64,000 nucleotides of DNA, from NCBI RefSeq assembly GCF_022809315.2, contig NZ_JAKZJU020000001.1, forward strand, positions 248,001-312,000, given 5' to 3'. Shown here in pieces: positions 54,010 to 64,000 of the stretch (positions within the stretch are counted from its first letter, which is position 1; each line of letters starts with the position of its first letter). The DNA is from Mesosutterella faecium (GTDB lineage Bacteria > Pseudomonadota > Gammaproteobacteria > Burkholderiales > Burkholderiaceae_F). A model generated the notes under the pieces. That model ran no database searches and was not told the DNA's origin. It saw only the letters and a list, made by a program, of their open reading frames with translations. Position numbers and translations under genes: made by a program.

Positions 54010-56262
54010 ATGGCCCAGCCCCTTCGCGCCCGCTTTCAACGCCTTGCCAGGCCGGCCGCCCTCGCGGCCGCCTGCGCGGCGCTTGCGCTTGCCGTCTCCT
54101 GCAGCGCGCCGGTGAACTCCCCGCGCCCGGGCGAGTCGGGGCTCGAGAACACGCTCTACTCGCCCTTTTCCGGCCGCAGCCCCAAAACGCTCGACCCGGC
54201 GGTCTCCTACTCTTCGGACGAGACCGCCTACACCTACAGCATCTACGAGCCGCCCTACCAGTACCACTACCTGAAGCGGCCCTACGAGGTGGTGCCCCGC
54301 TCGGCCGCCGAAGTGCGCCCCCCGCAGTACTACGACGCCTCGGGCCGCAGGCTGCCCGGGAACGCCCCTCCGGCCCTCATCGCCGAGAGCCGCTACGTCA
54401 TCCCGATCAAGAAGGGCATCCTGTTCGCGCCCCATCCCTGCTTCGCGCGGGGCCCCGGCGGGGAGCTGCTCTACGCGGACCTGCCCGAGAAGGACGCCGC
54501 GAGGCTCAAAAGCCCGCTGGAGCTGCCCGGGCGCGGAACGCGCGAGCTCACGGCCGAGGACTTTGTCTACGGCATCAAGCGGATCGCCTCCCGGCGGGTC
54601 GTGAGCCCCGCCTTTTCGGTGCTTGCGGACCACATCATCGGGCTGCGGGAAATGAACCGGGCGATCTCCCGGGAGGAAGACCGCCTGACCCGTCAGACCG
54701 GGCGGCGCCCCCGCTTCCTTGACCTGCGGCGGATCGCCTTTCCCGGCGGCGGCGTGAAGGCGCTGGACCGCTATACGCTCGAGATCCGCGTCAGGGGCAA
54801 GTACCCGCAGTTCAAGTACTGGCTCACCATGGCCTTTTTCGCGCCGGTGCCCTGGGAGGCCGAGCTTTTCTACTCGAACCCGGGCTTTGCGGAGAACAGC
54901 ATAGGGCTCGCCTGGTGGCCGGTCGGGACCGGCCCCTACATGATGGAGCGCTTCGAGGAAAACCGCCTGCACAGCATGGTGCGCAATCCCAACTTCCGGG
55001 GCGAGCCCTACCCCTGCGAGGGCGGGCCCGGCGACCGCGAGGCGGGGCTGCTCGCCGACTGCGGCAGGCCCACGCCCTTCATCGACCGGATCGTCTTCAC
55101 GATCGAGAAAGAGGCGATCCCGCTGAAGACCAAGTTCCTGCAGGGCTACTACGACAGCCCCGCCATCGACCGCTCCGACACCGGCCAGGGCTTCCTCATC
55201 GAGGCCGCGGACTCGCCCGAGAAGTCCCGCGAGTACGAGAGCAAGAAAATCCGCTTCCCGCGCTCGCCCGACCTCTCCAACTGGTATCTGGGCTTCAACA
55301 TGCTCGACCCCGTGGTGGGCGCGGGCCGCACGCCGGAGCAGGCCGCGCGGCACCGGGCGCTGCGCCAGGCGCTCTCCATCGCGATCGACTGGGAGGAGGC
55401 GATCTCCATTTTCCAGAAGGACCAGGCGGTCGCCCTGATGGGGCCGCTGCCGCCGGGGCTGCAGGCGGGGCAGGGCTCCGCCGCCCAGGAGATCAACCCC
55501 GTCGTCTACAGGCGCGGCGCGGGGGGCCGCCCCGTGCGCAGGACGCTCGAAGAGGCGCGGGCCCTGATGGCCCGGGCGGGCTACCCGGGCGGCCGCGACT
55601 CGGCCACGGGCCGCCCGCTCGTGCTCGCCCTGGACTACCAGCAGGCGGCTTCGGGCAGCCGCCAGCTCCTTGACTGGTACCGCAAGCAGTTTGCCAAGCT
55701 GGGCATCCAGCTCGAGATCCGGGCGACCGACTACAACCGCTTCCAGGACAAGATGATCCGGGGCGCCGCGCAGATCTTCCTCTGGGGCTGGAGCGCGGAC
55801 TACCCCGACCCCGAGAACTTTCTCTTCCTGCTCTACGGCCCCAACGCCAAGGCGGTGACGGGCGGCAGCGGGGAAAACGCCGCCAACTACCGCTCGGCCT
55901 CCTACGACCGGCTTTTCGAGGCGATGCGCTTCGAGGACGACGGCCCGCGCAAGGACGCCCTGGTCGCAGCCATGGTGCGCACCGTCCAGGAAGACGCGCC
56001 CTGGAGCTTCGGCTACACGCCGCTGTCCGCCGCCGCTTATCATCAGTGGGTGCTCAACGCAAAGCCCTCCTCCATGATCCGCAACACGCTGCCCTACCTG
56101 CGGCTCGACACCGCGCTGCGGGCCCGCCGGATCAGGGAGTGGAACCGCCCGGTGTGGTGGCCCCTCCTGATCCTCGCCGCCGCCGCGGCCGCGGCCGCGG
56201 CCTCCGCGGTGCGGCTCGTGCGCCGCCGCTCCAAACGGCTCGGCCGGGAGACCCGCCCATGA
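54010..56262 (+). CDS. Peptide-type ABC transporter substrate-binding protein (SBP family 5)
   Basis: 750 aa, larger than typical DppA/OppA (about 530). The N-terminal signal (about 15-31) ends in LAVSC, a plausible lipobox with Cys31. The binding fold follows: SPKTLDPAVSYSSDE, TAEDFVYGIKRIAS, GTGPYMMERFEENR, RQALSIAIDWEE. Near the end (about 714-733) a hydrophobic stretch with a following RRRSKR cluster looks like a C-terminal membrane helix. If both predictions hold it is fixed to membrane at both ends. First gene of a four-gene operon; its stop overlaps the next ATG. Confidence 0.9.
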   Translation: MAQPLRARFQRLARPAALAAACAALALAVSCSAPVNSPRPGESGLENTLYSPFSGRSPKTLDPAVSYSSDETAYTYSIYEPPYQYHYLKRPYEVVPRSAAEVRPPQYYDASGRRLPGNAPPALIAESRYVIPIKKGILFAPHPCFARGPGGELLYADLPEKDAARLKSPLELPGRGTRELTAEDFVYGIKRIASRRVVSPAFSVLADHIIGLREMNRAISREEDRLTRQTGRRPRFLDLRRIAFPGGGVKALDRYTLEIRVRGKYPQFKYWLTMAFFAPVPWEAELFYSNPGFAENSIGLAWWPVGTGPYMMERFEENRLHSMVRNPNFRGEPYPCEGGPGDREAGLLADCGRPTPFIDRIVFTIEKEAIPLKTKFLQGYYDSPAIDRSDTGQGFLIEAADSPEKSREYESKKIRFPRSPDLSNWYLGFNMLDPVVGAGRTPEQAARHRALRQALSIAIDWEEAISIFQKDQAVALMGPLPPGLQAGQGSAAQEINPVVYRRGAGGRPVRRTLEEARALMARAGYPGGRDSATGRPLVLALDYQQAASGSRQLLDWYRKQFAKLGIQLEIRATDYNRFQDKMIRGAAQIFLWGWSADYPDPENFLFLLYGPNAKAVTGGSGENAANYRSASYDRLFEAMRFEDDGPRKDALVAAMVRTVQEDAPWSFGYTPLSAAAYHQWVLNAKPSSMIRNTLPYLRLDTALRARRIREWNRPVWWPLLILAAAAAAAAASAVRLVRRRSKRLGRETRP

Positions 56263-57236
56263 TCCGATACCTGGCGCGCCGTCTGGTCTACGGCTTTTTC
56301 ATCCTGCTCGGCGTGAACCTCATCACCTTCGTGCTCTTTTTCGCGGTGAACACGCCCGACGACATGGCCCGGCTCGCCATCGGCGGCCGGTACGTGAGCG
56401 CCGAGGCGATCGCCGGCTGGAAGTCGGCCCACGGCTACGACAAGCCGCTTTTCTGGAACGAGGCCGAGCAGGGCCTCGCCCGGGCCACCCGGACCATCTT
56501 CTGGGAGCGCTCCGTGCCGCTGCTGCGCTTTGACTTCGGCTCGAGCGACCGCGGCCGCAGCATCAACCGGGAAATCGCCGAGCGGGCCGGCCCGTCGCTT
56601 GCCCTCGCGCTGCCCACCTTCCTGCTCTCGGTGGGGGCGACGACGTCGCTCGCGCTGCTGCTCGTGCTGTTCCGCCGCACCCGGGCCGAACGGCGGGGGC
56701 TTGTCGCCTGCGTCTTCCTCATGTCGATATCGAGCCTCTTTTACATCATCTTCGGGCAGTGGCTCTTCGCACGCGTGCTGCGGCTCGTGCCCATCTCGGG
56801 CTTCGGCAGCGGCTGGCACCTCGCGGTGTTCCTCATCCTGCCGGTCGCGATCGGGGTGCTGTCGCGGCTGGGCTCCGACACGCTGTTCTACCGCACCATG
56901 TTCCTCGAGGAAATCGGCCGGGACTATGTCCGGACCGCCCGGGCCAAGGGCCTGTCGGAGATGCGGGTGCTCTTCACGCACGTGCTCCGCAACGCGATGC
57001 TGCCCATCATCACCTCCACCGTGGCCGCCATCCCGCTGCTTTTCATGGGCTCGCTCGTGATGGAAAGCTTCTTCGGCATCCCGGGGCTCGGCAGCTACAC
57101 GATCGACGCGATCAACGAGCAGGACTTCTCCATCGTCCGCGCCATGGTCTTTCTCGGCACTGCGCTTTACATCGCGGGGCTCATCCTCACCGACATCGCC
57201 TACACCCTGGCCGACCCCCGGGTGAGGCTGGAGTAG
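56259..57236 (+). CDS. ABC transporter permease, DppB/OppB type
   Basis: 325 aa from MIRYLARRLVYGFF, whose ATG overlaps the preceding stop (ATGA). About six membrane segments. The EAA loop is in YVRTARAKGLSEMRVLFTHVLRNAMLPIIT, the coupling helix that docks on the ATPase, and SLVMESFFGIPGLGSYTIDAI follows, as in all dipeptide-type first permeases. Inner membrane. Substrate predicted as peptide, opine or nickel-like by family only. Confidence 0.93.
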   Translation: MIRYLARRLVYGFFILLGVNLITFVLFFAVNTPDDMARLAIGGRYVSAEAIAGWKSAHGYDKPLFWNEAEQGLARATRTIFWERSVPLLRFDFGSSDRGRSINREIAERAGPSLALALPTFLLSVGATTSLALLLVLFRRTRAERRGLVACVFLMSISSLFYIIFGQWLFARVLRLVPISGFGSGWHLAVFLILPVAIGVLSRLGSDTLFYRTMFLEEIGRDYVRTARAKGLSEMRVLFTHVLRNAMLPIITSTVAAIPLLFMGSLVMESFFGIPGLGSYTIDAINEQDFSIVRAMVFLGTALYIAGLILTDIAYTLADPRVRLE

Positions 57237-57245
57237 GGAGGGGAC

Positions 57246-58636
57246 ATGCCGCTTTTTGTTTTCCTGCCGACCGACGCCGTGATGTGGCTGCTTGCCGCAG
57301 GACTCTTCCTCGCGGTTTTTTCCGCGCGCCGCAGCCCCCGCGCGCGGCAGCGCTGGGGCGAGGTGTTCTCGGGCCGCGCGGCGCAGGCCTGCGCGGCCGT
57401 GCTCGCGTTCTTCCTGGCCATCGCCCTGGCCGACTCCGTGCACTTCCGCGCGAGGCTCCCCGCCCAGGGCTCGGACGGCCCCGTCTATGCGGCGGCCGCC
57501 GAGTCGCTGCTCGACCACTCGCTCGGCTCCTGGATCGCGGGCCGCGAGCGAAGCTACTCCTCGCCCTTCTCAGGCCGCGAGTTCGACCGCTCCTCCGACC
57601 CCGCCTCGGGCTCCGCCCGGCGCTTCCGCCAGCCTCTGCGCGGCGTCACCCCCCGGGCCCTCGGCGGCTCCGGGCGCCGCGCCGACCTCCTGCGCCGGGG
57701 GGCCTGCGGGCTGCTGGCCGGGGCGCTTCTCGGGGGGCTTGTCCTTCTCATCCCCGCCGCAGTCTCCGCGAGGCGCCGCAAGAGCTCCCTCGCGCAGGCC
57801 GCCCGCGCCCTGCTGGTCTCGCGCGGCGGCTTCATCGCCGCCTCGGCGCTGCTGCTCGCGGGCAGCGCCCTCGTCCTCGCCTTCTGGGGCGGCTACCACC
57901 CGCTCGGCACCGACAGGACCGGCAACGACGTGCTCTACCAGGCGCTCAAGAGCCTCCGGACCGCCTTCGCCCTCGGCACCCTCGCCACGCTCGCGATGCT
58001 GCCCTTCGCGCTTGTGCTGGGCATCGCCGCGGGCTACTTCAAGGGCTGGGTGGACGACCTGGTGCAGTACGTCTACACCACGATCTCCTCCATTCCCTCC
58101 GTGCTGCTCATCGCGGCCTGCGTGCTGATGATCCAGGTCTTCATCGACCGGCGCCCGGACCTTCTGCCGACCTCGCTCGAGCGCGCCGATGCGAAGCTCT
58201 TTTTCATCGCGGTCATCATCGGCGTGACGAGCTGGGCGCCGCTCGCGAGGCTGCTGCGCGCCGAAACCCTCAAGCTCTCCGGGCTCGACTTCATCACGGC
58301 CTCGGTCGCCTGCGGCACGCCGGCCTGGAAGATCATGGCGCGGCACCTCCTGCCCAACGTGCTGCACATTGTGCTCATCGTCTCGGTCATCGGATTTTCC
58401 GACATCGTCCTCTACGAGGCCGTGCTGTCCTACATCGGGGTGGGCGTCGACCCCTCGATGAACTCCTTCGGGTCCATGATCAACGCGGCCCGCAGCGAAA
58501 TGTCGCGCACCCCGGCCGTCTGGTGGAACCTCGCCGCGGCCTTCATGTTCATGGTCGCGATCGTGCTGAGCGCGAACCTCCTCGCCTCGGCGGTCCGGGA
58601 CGCCTTCGACCCGAGGACGGCAAAGGGAGGCCGCAG

Positions 58637-58640
<4 letters not shown>
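57246..58640 (+). CDS. ABC transporter permease, DppC/OppC type, with extended N-terminus
   Basis: 464 aa, longer than usual DppC (about 300). The first 210 residues hold two or three membrane segments and a Ser/Arg-rich periplasmic-looking stretch (about 75-140). The standard permease core follows: HPLGTDRTGNDVLYQALKSLRTAFALG, then the EAA loop FITASVACGTPAWKIMARHLLPNVLHIVL and YIGVGVDPSMNSFG. Pairs with the preceding permease. Ribosome site AGGGAGGGG precedes the ATG. Confidence 0.92.
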
Positions 58641-60484
<1,844 letters not shown>

Positions 60485-60514
60485 GCGAAGGGCCTTGAGC
60501 GCGCAGGAGCGCCT

Positions 60515-61543
60515 TCAGAAGAGGGTTTTCTGGGCGGCCGGGCGCGGCTCAAAGCCGAAGTGCCGGTAGGCCGCCTCGGTGGCCATGCGCCCGCGGGGCG
60601 TTCTGAGGACGAAGCCCTGCTGGATGAGGTAAGGCTCCACCACGAATTCAAGCGTGTCGCCGTCCTCGCCCACCGCTGCGGCGAGATTGTCGATGCCGAC
60701 CGGGCCGCCGGAGAATTTTTCGATGATGGCGCGCAGGAACCGCTGGTCGATCCCGTCGAGCCCCAGCTCGTCCACCCCGAGCAGCGCGAGCGCCTCGGAG
60801 GCGATTTCGCGGGTGATGACGCCCCCGTGCCTCACCTCGGCGTAGTCGCGGACCCGGCGCAGGAGCCTGTTGGCGATGCGCGGCGTGCCGCGGCTGCGGC
60901 GCGCGATCTCGGCGGCCCCCTCGGGCTCGATCTTCACCTTGAGCAGGGCGGCCGAGCGGTTCACGATCCGGGCGAGCTCCTCGGCGCTGTAGAACTGCAG
61001 CTGGTTGATGATGCCGAAGCGCGCCCTTAAGGGGCTTGTGAGCATGCCGGTGCGGGTTGTCGCCCCGATGAGCGTGAAGGGCTGCAGATCGAGCTTGATC
61101 GAGCGGGCCGCCGGACCCTCCCCGATCATGATGTCGATCTGGAAATCCTCGAGCGCCGGATAGAGGATTTCCTCCACCACGTGCGAAAGGCGGTGGATCT
61201 CGTCGATGAAGAGGATGTCGCCGCGCTCCAGGTTGGTGAGGATCGCGGCGAGGTCCCCCGGCCGCTCGAGCACGGGGCCCGAGGTCTGCCGCAGGTTCAC
61301 GCCCATTTCGTGCGCGATGATGTGCGCGAGCGTCGTTTTGCCCAGCCCCGGGGGCCCGAAGAGCAGCAGGTGGTCAAGCGGCTCTCCTCTTTTCTTGGCC
61401 GCCTCGATGAAGATGGAGAGCTGGCTGCGCACCGACTCCTGGCCCACGTAGTCCCTGAGGGTTTTAGGCCGCAGCGCCCGGTCCACGTTCTCCTCGTTCG
61501 GAGAGGCGCTCGCAGCGGTCACAATGCGTTCAACGTTTTCCAT
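60515..61543 (-). CDS. ruvB: Holliday junction branch migration helicase RuvB
   Basis: 342 aa AAA+ hexameric motor. Walker [16 protein letters not shown], Walker [12 protein letters not shown], sensor region [20 protein letters not shown], and a C-terminal winged-helix domain with [19 protein letters not shown]. With RuvA it drives branch migration of Holliday junctions. It starts 28 bases after the ruvA stop. Confidence 0.98.
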   Translation of the reverse strand: MENVERIVTAASASPNEENVDRALRPKTLRDYVGQESVRSQLSIFIEAAKKRGEPLDHLLLFGPPGLGKTTLAHIIAHEMGVNLRQTSGPVLERPGDLAAILTNLERGDILFIDEIHRLSHVVEEILYPALEDFQIDIMIGEGPAARSIKLDLQPFTLIGATTRTGMLTSPLRARFGIINQLQFYSAEELARIVNRSAALLKVKIEPEGAAEIARRSRGTPRIANRLLRRVRDYAEVRHGGVITREIASEALALLGVDELGLDGIDQRFLRAIIEKFSGGPVGIDNLAAAVGEDGDTLEFVVEPYLIQQGFVLRTPRGRMATEAAYRHFGFEPRPAAQKTLF

Positions 61544-61571
61544 AAAGCGATCCGTCCTGCAGGAGGCAAGG

Positions 61572-62159
61572 TTACACTTTCGAGCGCAGGGCGAGCCGTA
61601 TGCCCTCGGCCGCGCTCACGCCCTTGGGCAGCCTTCTCGCGGCGGCCGCGGCGTCGCGCTCGCTGTAGCCCAGGGCGATGAGGCCGGCCGCCACGTCGGC
61701 CTGGACGCTGCCGGGCGCCGGCCCTTCCGCAGACGACCCGGGCAGCCCCGGGGCGAGGCCGTCGAGCTTGCCCTTGAGCTCCAGCACGAGCCTTGCCGCG
61801 GTTTTCTTCCCGATGCCCGGCACCCGCGTGAGCAGGTCCGCCTCGCCCGCGGCGACCGCGGCGGCGAGATCCGCGACCGACAGGCTCGAGAGCACCGCCA
61901 GAGCCGTCTTGGCGCCGATGCCGCTCACCTTGACGAGGGTCTGGAAGGCCGCCTTCTCTTCGCGCGTGAGAAACCCGTAGAGCAGGATGGCGTCCTCGCG
62001 CACCAGCATCTGCACGTAAAGCGTGGCGCTCTTTCCCGTCTCGGGCAGCGCCGCAAGCGTCGACACCGGCACCGCGAGCTCGTAGCCCACGCCGCCCACG
62101 TCGAGCACTATGCCGGTGGTCTGGCGGTCGGCGATCACGCCCTTCAGCATCGCGATCAT
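61572..62159 (-). CDS. ruvA: Holliday junction DNA-binding protein RuvA
   Basis: 195 aa from [15 protein letters not shown]-fold domain I ([17 protein letters not shown] ... [12 protein letters not shown]), then helix-hairpin-helix motifs [17 protein letters not shown] and [19 protein letters not shown], a flexible linker, and domain III (about 148-195) that binds RuvB. It tetramerizes on Holliday junctions. The ATG overlaps the ruvC stop (ATGA). Confidence 0.97.
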   Translation of the reverse strand: MIAMLKGVIADRQTTGIVLDVGGVGYELAVPVSTLAALPETGKSATLYVQMLVREDAILLYGFLTREEKAAFQTLVKVSGIGAKTALAVLSSLSVADLAAAVAAGEADLLTRVPGIGKKTAARLVLELKGKLDGLAPGLPGSSAEGPAPGSVQADVAAGLIALGYSERDAAAAARRLPKGVSAAEGIRLALRSKV

Positions 62160-62746
62160 GGCTTTCTCTCCTCCATGCCTGTGATTTTCTGCGTCCAGGC
62201 CCGCCGCGCCGCCCTCGCCCCGCCGCAGGAGGTCGAGCGCGCCGCCCCGATCGAGGTCTTCGACGCGCCCGCGGCCTCCACCATCCGGGCGGCCTGCGCA
62301 GCGCACAGCGCGCAGGCGAGCGCATCGGCCGCATCGGCCTGCGGCGTCTCGGGCAGCGAGAAGACCATGACCATCATCGCGCGTATCTGGCTTTTCTGCG
62401 CGCGCCCCGAGCCCGTCACGGCCTGCTTGATCTCGGTCGGCGTGAACTCGGCCACCCGCAGCCCCGCGCAGGCCGCGCTCGCAAGCGCGGCGCCCCGCGC
62501 CTGCCCGAGCAGCAGCGTGGAGTTCGGGTTCACGTTCACAAACACCTTCTCGCAGGCCGCCATGTCGGGGCCGGTCTCGGCGATGATCTCCTGCAGCCGC
62601 CGGTAAATGACGGCCAGCCGCTGCGCGAGTTCGGACTTCGGGACGCGGATGACGCCCGCAGTCACAAGCCTCGGCTCTCCGGCGGCCGCGTCAATGACGC
62701 CGAAGCCCGTCCGGTTGAGCCCGGGGTCAATGCCTAGAATTCTCAT
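62156..62746 (-). CDS. ruvC: Crossover junction endodeoxyribonuclease RuvC
   Basis: 196 aa from MRILGIDPGLNRTG. A GTG 33 bases upstream overlaps the ffh stop and is an alternative start. Acidic catalytic residues: Asp in GIDPG, Glu in ACEKVFVNVNPNS, and the C-terminal pair in QADAADALACALCAA. It resolves Holliday junctions by paired nicks. The last 20 residues (after AAARSTSCGG) extend beyond the usual end. Part of ruvC-ruvA-ruvB. Confidence 0.95.
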   Translation of the reverse strand: MRILGIDPGLNRTGFGVIDAAAGEPRLVTAGVIRVPKSELAQRLAVIYRRLQEIIAETGPDMAACEKVFVNVNPNSTLLLGQARGAALASAACAGLRVAEFTPTEIKQAVTGSGRAQKSQIRAMMVMVFSLPETPQADAADALACALCAAQAARMVEAAGASKTSIGAARSTSCGGARAARRAWTQKITGMEERKP

Positions 62747-62775
62747 GAAACGGCGCGCTCCATCCGAGGCGGGGC

Positions 62776-64000
62776 TCACCAGGGCCTGCCGCCCATGCCG
62801 GGAAAGCCCCCGCCCCCGAAGGGCATGCGGCCGCCGGCCATGCGGAGCAGCCGCGACAGCCCGCCCTTTTTCATGCGCTTCATCACCTCTGTCATCTGCT
62901 CGTACTGCTTGAGCAGCTTGTTCACTTCCTGCACGGGCAGCCCCGCGCCGGCGGCGATGCGCTTCTTGCGGCTCGCCTTGATGAGGTCCGGATGGCGCCT
63001 CTCCTGCGGCGTCATCGAGTCGATGATGCCGATGGTGCGCCGGATCATCCGGTCTGCATCCTCATCGGAAACGTTCGCCTTGGCGGCCGCCTCCTGCATC
63101 GAGGCCGGCAGCTTGTCGATCAGGCTCGAGACGCTGCCCATCGAGCGCATCTGCACCATCTGGTCGCGGAAATCGTTGAGGTCCATGCGGCCGTTTTTGC
63201 GCATGCGCTCGGCCACCTTGCGGGCCTTTTCCGCATCGATCGAGCTCGTCACGTCCTTCACGAGGGAGACGATGTCGCCCATGCCGAGGATGCGGCCGGC
63301 CATCGCCTCGGGATTGAACTCGTCGAAGCCCCCGAGCTTCTCGCCCGTTCCCACGAACTTGATCGGCAGGCCGGTCACCTCGCGCACAGACAGCGCCGCG
63401 CCGCCCCTCGAGTCGCCGTCGAGCTTCGTGAGCACGATGCCGGTGAGCGGCAGCCGCTCGTTGAAGACCCGGGCGGTGTTCACCGCGTCCTGGCCGGTCA
63501 TCGCGTCGACCACGAAATAGGTCTCGATCGGATGCAGGAAGGCCGAAAGGTCGGAGACCTCCTGCATCATCTTCTCGTCAATCGAAAGCCGGCCGGCCGT
63601 GTCGACGATCAGCACGTCCGCAAAATGCAGCTTCGCGTAGTCGAGGGCGGCCCGCGCGATATCCAGGGGCTTCTGCTCGACGGTGCTCGGGAACCAGTCG
63701 GCGCCGGCCTGCTCGGAGACCATCTTCAGCTGCTCGATGGCGGCCGGCCGGTAGACGTCGGCCGACACGGTGACGACCTTCTTTTTCATGCTGTCCTTCA
63801 GCCACTTCGCCAGCTTCCCCGCGGTGGTCGTCTTGCCCGCGCCCTGCAGGCCCGCCAGCAGGATCACGGCCGGGGGCGTGCAGGCGAGGTTGATCCTGCG
63901 CTGCTTCTCGGGCAGGTCGCCACCGATCACGGCGGTGAGCTCCTGCTGCACGATCCCGACGAGGGCCTGGCCCGGGTTGAGGCTGCCGACGACCTCCTGG
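62776..64000 (-). CDS. ffh: Signal recognition particle protein Ffh, 5'-truncated by the window
   Basis: The C-terminal ~408 residues are visible; the frame stays open to base 64000, so only the N-domain start is missing. NG domain: G1 GLQGAGKTTTAGKLA, DTAGRLSIDE, TKLDGDSRGGAALS. M domain: SMGSVSSLIDKLPASM and Met-rich helices that bind signal peptides and 4.5S RNA, ending GGGGFPGMGGRPW. It delivers nascent membrane proteins to FtsY/SecYEG. The 4.5S RNA gene is not in the window. Directly upstream of ruvC. Confidence 0.97.
   Translation of the reverse strand, partial: QEVVGSLNPGQALVGIVQQELTAVIGGDLPEKQRRINLACTPPAVILLAGLQGAGKTTTAGKLAKWLKDSMKKKVVTVSADVYRPAAIEQLKMVSEQAGADWFPSTVEQKPLDIARAALDYAKLHFADVLIVDTAGRLSIDEKMMQEVSDLSAFLHPIETYFVVDAMTGQDAVNTARVFNERLPLTGIVLTKLDGDSRGGAALSVREVTGLPIKFVGTGEKLGGFDEFNPEAMAGRILGMGDIVSLVKDVTSSIDAEKARKVAERMRKNGRMDLNDFRDQMVQMRSMGSVSSLIDKLPASMQEAAAKANVSDEDADRMIRRTIGIIDSMTPQERRHPDLIKASRKKRIAAGAGLPVQEVNKLLKQYEQMTEVMKRMKKGGLSRLLRMAGGRMPFGGGGFPGMGGRPW

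Overview
This is a 64 kb stretch of a GC-rich, gene-dense bacterial chromosome, mostly housekeeping genes in short operons. The window suggests a betaproteobacterium of the order Burkholderiales. The evidence is gene order and family content: accB-accC-prmA-DUF3426-PfkB kinase, hda-pcnB-folK divergent from purM, a DUF2868 protein, an endonuclease-type MutL, and tkt-gap-pgk. The high GC and the small, compact, gut-commensal-like gene set would fit Sutterellaceae, but the genus is inference. No phage, insertion sequence, integron or CRISPR array was seen.

Layout. 1-6.5 kb: end of an AsmA-like DUF748 protein, a plant-type ferredoxin/flavin reductase, thiM-thiE, and a DUF2868 membrane protein. 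6.6-12.6 kb (minus): queA-tgt-yajC-secD-secF, giving queuosine tRNA modification plus the Sec accessory complex. tRNA-Leu(CAA) is divergent from queA. 13-24.6 kb (minus): hda-pcnB-folK run without a gap into a 31-aa membrane ORF and kdpFABCD, followed by an NhaC-type antiporter. 24.7-29.6 kb: purM (plus), mutL-miaA (minus), DedA (plus). 29.6-35 kb (minus): tkt-gap-trmJ-pgk. 35-45.4 kb: rsmE (plus), then on the minus strand an unknown membrane protein, an RNase N1/T1-like protein without its catalytic triad, a lytic transglycosylase, mgtE, aroE-mtgA, an RNB ribonuclease and mpl-yqiA. 45.6-51.2 kb (plus): a conserved hypothetical gene, accB-accC, prmA, DUF3426 and a sugar/nucleoside kinase. 51.2-53.8 kb (minus): ybgC-tolQ-tolR-tolA. 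54-60.5 kb (plus): a four-gene peptide-type ABC importer. 60.5-64 kb (minus): ffh (cut by the window edge)-ruvC-ruvA-ruvB.

The most notable observations are these. (1) The KdpD sensor kinase has Gln where the phosphoacceptor His should be, no kdpE follows it, and the kdp genes are packed directly behind folK; potassium-responsive two-component control appears lost or rewired. (2) A membrane-anchored RNase N1/T1-fold protein has all three catalytic positions replaced and no barstar beside it. (3) A 31-aa membrane ORF is translationally coupled to kdpF. (4) The ABC importer's binding protein appears anchored at both ends. (5) A strong terminator lies between yajC and secD. No wholly new defence or mobile system is visible.
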